Below are positions 4,659 through 5,499 of a stretch of 5,499 bases of DNA, one piece after another. The stretch comes from Peptoniphilus_A genitalis (GTDB taxonomy: Bacteria; Bacillota; Clostridia; Tissierellales; Peptoniphilaceae). The stretch lies in NCBI RefSeq assembly GCF_949769225.1, contig NZ_CATKPB010000021.1. One strand, given 5' to 3'. Both the position numbers and the translations under genes were made by a program. Each line of letters opens with the position of its first letter. Position 1 is the stretch's first letter. The notes below the pieces were generated by a model that did not search any database, was not told the DNA's origin, and saw only the letters and a program-made list of their open reading frames with translations.

Positions 4659-5499
4659 ATGATTCTGGATTTTAATGAGATAAAAAAGGAAGATGTATTA
4701 GTTGCTGGAGGTAAGGGTGCTAATCTTGGAGAAATGACTTCTGCTAAAATAAATGTTCCAAGTGGATTTGTTATAACAGCAGACGCATATAGAGATTTTT
4801 TAAAAGTAAATGGGATTGATATTCTCATTGAAAATGGAATTAAAAAATCAGTAGATGATGAAAGAAAACTTCTAAATGAAGCTGAGCATTTTAGAGGAAA
4901 GATAAAGTCTGGAAAATTTCCTGAAATGTTAGAGAATGCAATAAGAGAAAAATATTTTAATCTTGGAAATAATACAAGAGTTGCAGTGCGTTCTTCAGCA
5001 ACGGCGGAAGATTTGCCAGATGCCAGTTTTGCAGGGCAACAAGAAACTTATTTAAATGTTCAAGGTATTGAAAGTGTATTGAATTCAGTGCGTAATTGTT
5101 ATGCTTCGCTTTGGGGGAATAGAGCTGTAAGTTATAGATTTCATCAAGGTTATGAACAAACTTCAGTTTCTATTGCAGTTGTTATTCAAGAAATGATAGA
5201 GAGTGAAAAATCAGGAGTTTTATTTACTGTAAACCCAGTAAACAAAAAAGAAAATGAGATGCAAATAAATGCAAGCTTTGGCTTAGGAGAAAGCGTTGTA
5301 AGCGGAAGAGTTACAGCGGATAGCTACATTATTGACAAATCAGGAAATATAATCGAAGTAAATATTGGAAGCAAGGAAACTCAGATTATATACGGGGATA
5401 AGGAAACTGTTGAAGTATCGGTAAACTCTGATAAAAGAAAAACTCGTGCATTAAATGATAGAGAAATACTTGAACTTATGAAGTGCGGTTTAGAGATTG
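4659..5499 (+). CDS. PEP synthase / rifampicin phosphotransferase-like enzyme (N-terminal part)
   Basis: The gene starts at ATG 4659 with AAGGAAGG at 4643-4650 and stays open to the window end (280 codons, no stop). The visible part is the ATP-grasp (PEP/pyruvate-binding) domain. GGKGANLGEM at 17-26 holds the nucleotide-binding lysine (K19). VRSSATAEDLPDASFAGQQE at 110-129 is the family signature with its key arginine (R111). SGVLFTVNP (185-193) and NASFGLGESVVSG (204-216) follow. PEP synthases regenerate PEP from pyruvate and ATP; the related enzymes Rph and YvkC move a phosphate to other acceptors, in Rph to rifamycins, using a swivelling histidine domain. The lack of the longer inserts seen in E. 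coli PpsA between these motifs makes the Rph/YvkC branch more likely than a true PpsA. The acceptor and histidine domains lie beyond the window, so the substrate is undecided. It follows tetR by 23 bases and probably shares its repression. Confidence 0.9.
   Translation, partial: MILDFNEIKKEDVLVAGGKGANLGEMTSAKINVPSGFVITADAYRDFLKVNGIDILIENGIKKSVDDERKLLNEAEHFRGKIKSGKFPEMLENAIREKYFNLGNNTRVAVRSSATAEDLPDASFAGQQETYLNVQGIESVLNSVRNCYASLWGNRAVSYRFHQGYEQTSVSIAVVIQEMIESEKSGVLFTVNPVNKKENEMQINASFGLGESVVSGRVTADSYIIDKSGNIIEVNIGSKETQIIYGDKETVEVSVNSDKRKTRALNDREILELMKCGLEI

Noticed and set aside
4616..4828. Minus-strand 70-codon open frame
   Set aside because: It overlaps the well supported start of the PEP-synthase-like gene and the end of tetR, and is antisense to conserved motifs.

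Overview
The window is AT-rich throughout (roughly 30% G+C by eye), with Gram-positive style ribosome binding sites (GGAGG, AAGGAAGG). Its families (YafQ toxin, large serine recombinase, MobC and a Firmicutes-type relaxase, TetR, a PEP-synthase-like kinase) suggest a low-GC Firmicute, plausibly an anaerobic Clostridia/Tissierellia lineage. Genus cannot be fixed from the sequence.

Layout. Bases 1-112 are the 3' end of an unrecognised gene. Bases 239-1170 hold a two-helix membrane protein split into two reading frames at a run of seven A. Bases 1171-1467 are non-coding except for a possible RlmD-like C-terminal scrap. Bases 1468-2235 encode an intact one-helix membrane-anchored helical protein of unknown function. 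Bases 2236-2467 show nothing. Bases 2468-3084 are a gene graveyard: the C-terminal part of a large serine recombinase runs directly into a frameshifted yafQ toxin, followed by a 36-codon scrap that repeats the gene end at 1-112. A terminator follows at 3134-3161. On the minus strand, 3694 down to 3192 carries a dead mobilization module: mobC with a one-base frameshift, then the first ~45 codons of a relaxase that has lost its ATG and gained a TAG. Upstream of mobC, 3721-3858 is packed with four hairpins and is the best candidate for the transfer origin; a clear minus-strand promoter (3886-3914) reads into it. Divergently, a strong plus-strand promoter lies between two related 32-38 bp inverted repeats and drives a TetR regulator (4039-4635). 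Directly after it comes a PEP synthase / rifampicin-phosphotransferase-like enzyme (4659 to the window end).

How it fits together. The left two thirds look like a decayed integrative mobilizable element carrying accessory cargo. The two membrane proteins (239-1170 and 1468-2235) are the least explained genes. Their membrane-anchor plus helical cytosolic build, and their place in a mobile island, recall phage-defence or abortive-infection effectors, but nothing in the sequence proves this. The right third is a working, apparently self-regulated operon: TetR very likely represses its own promoter and the kinase gene through the paired operators. No CRISPR array, tRNA or rRNA was seen.
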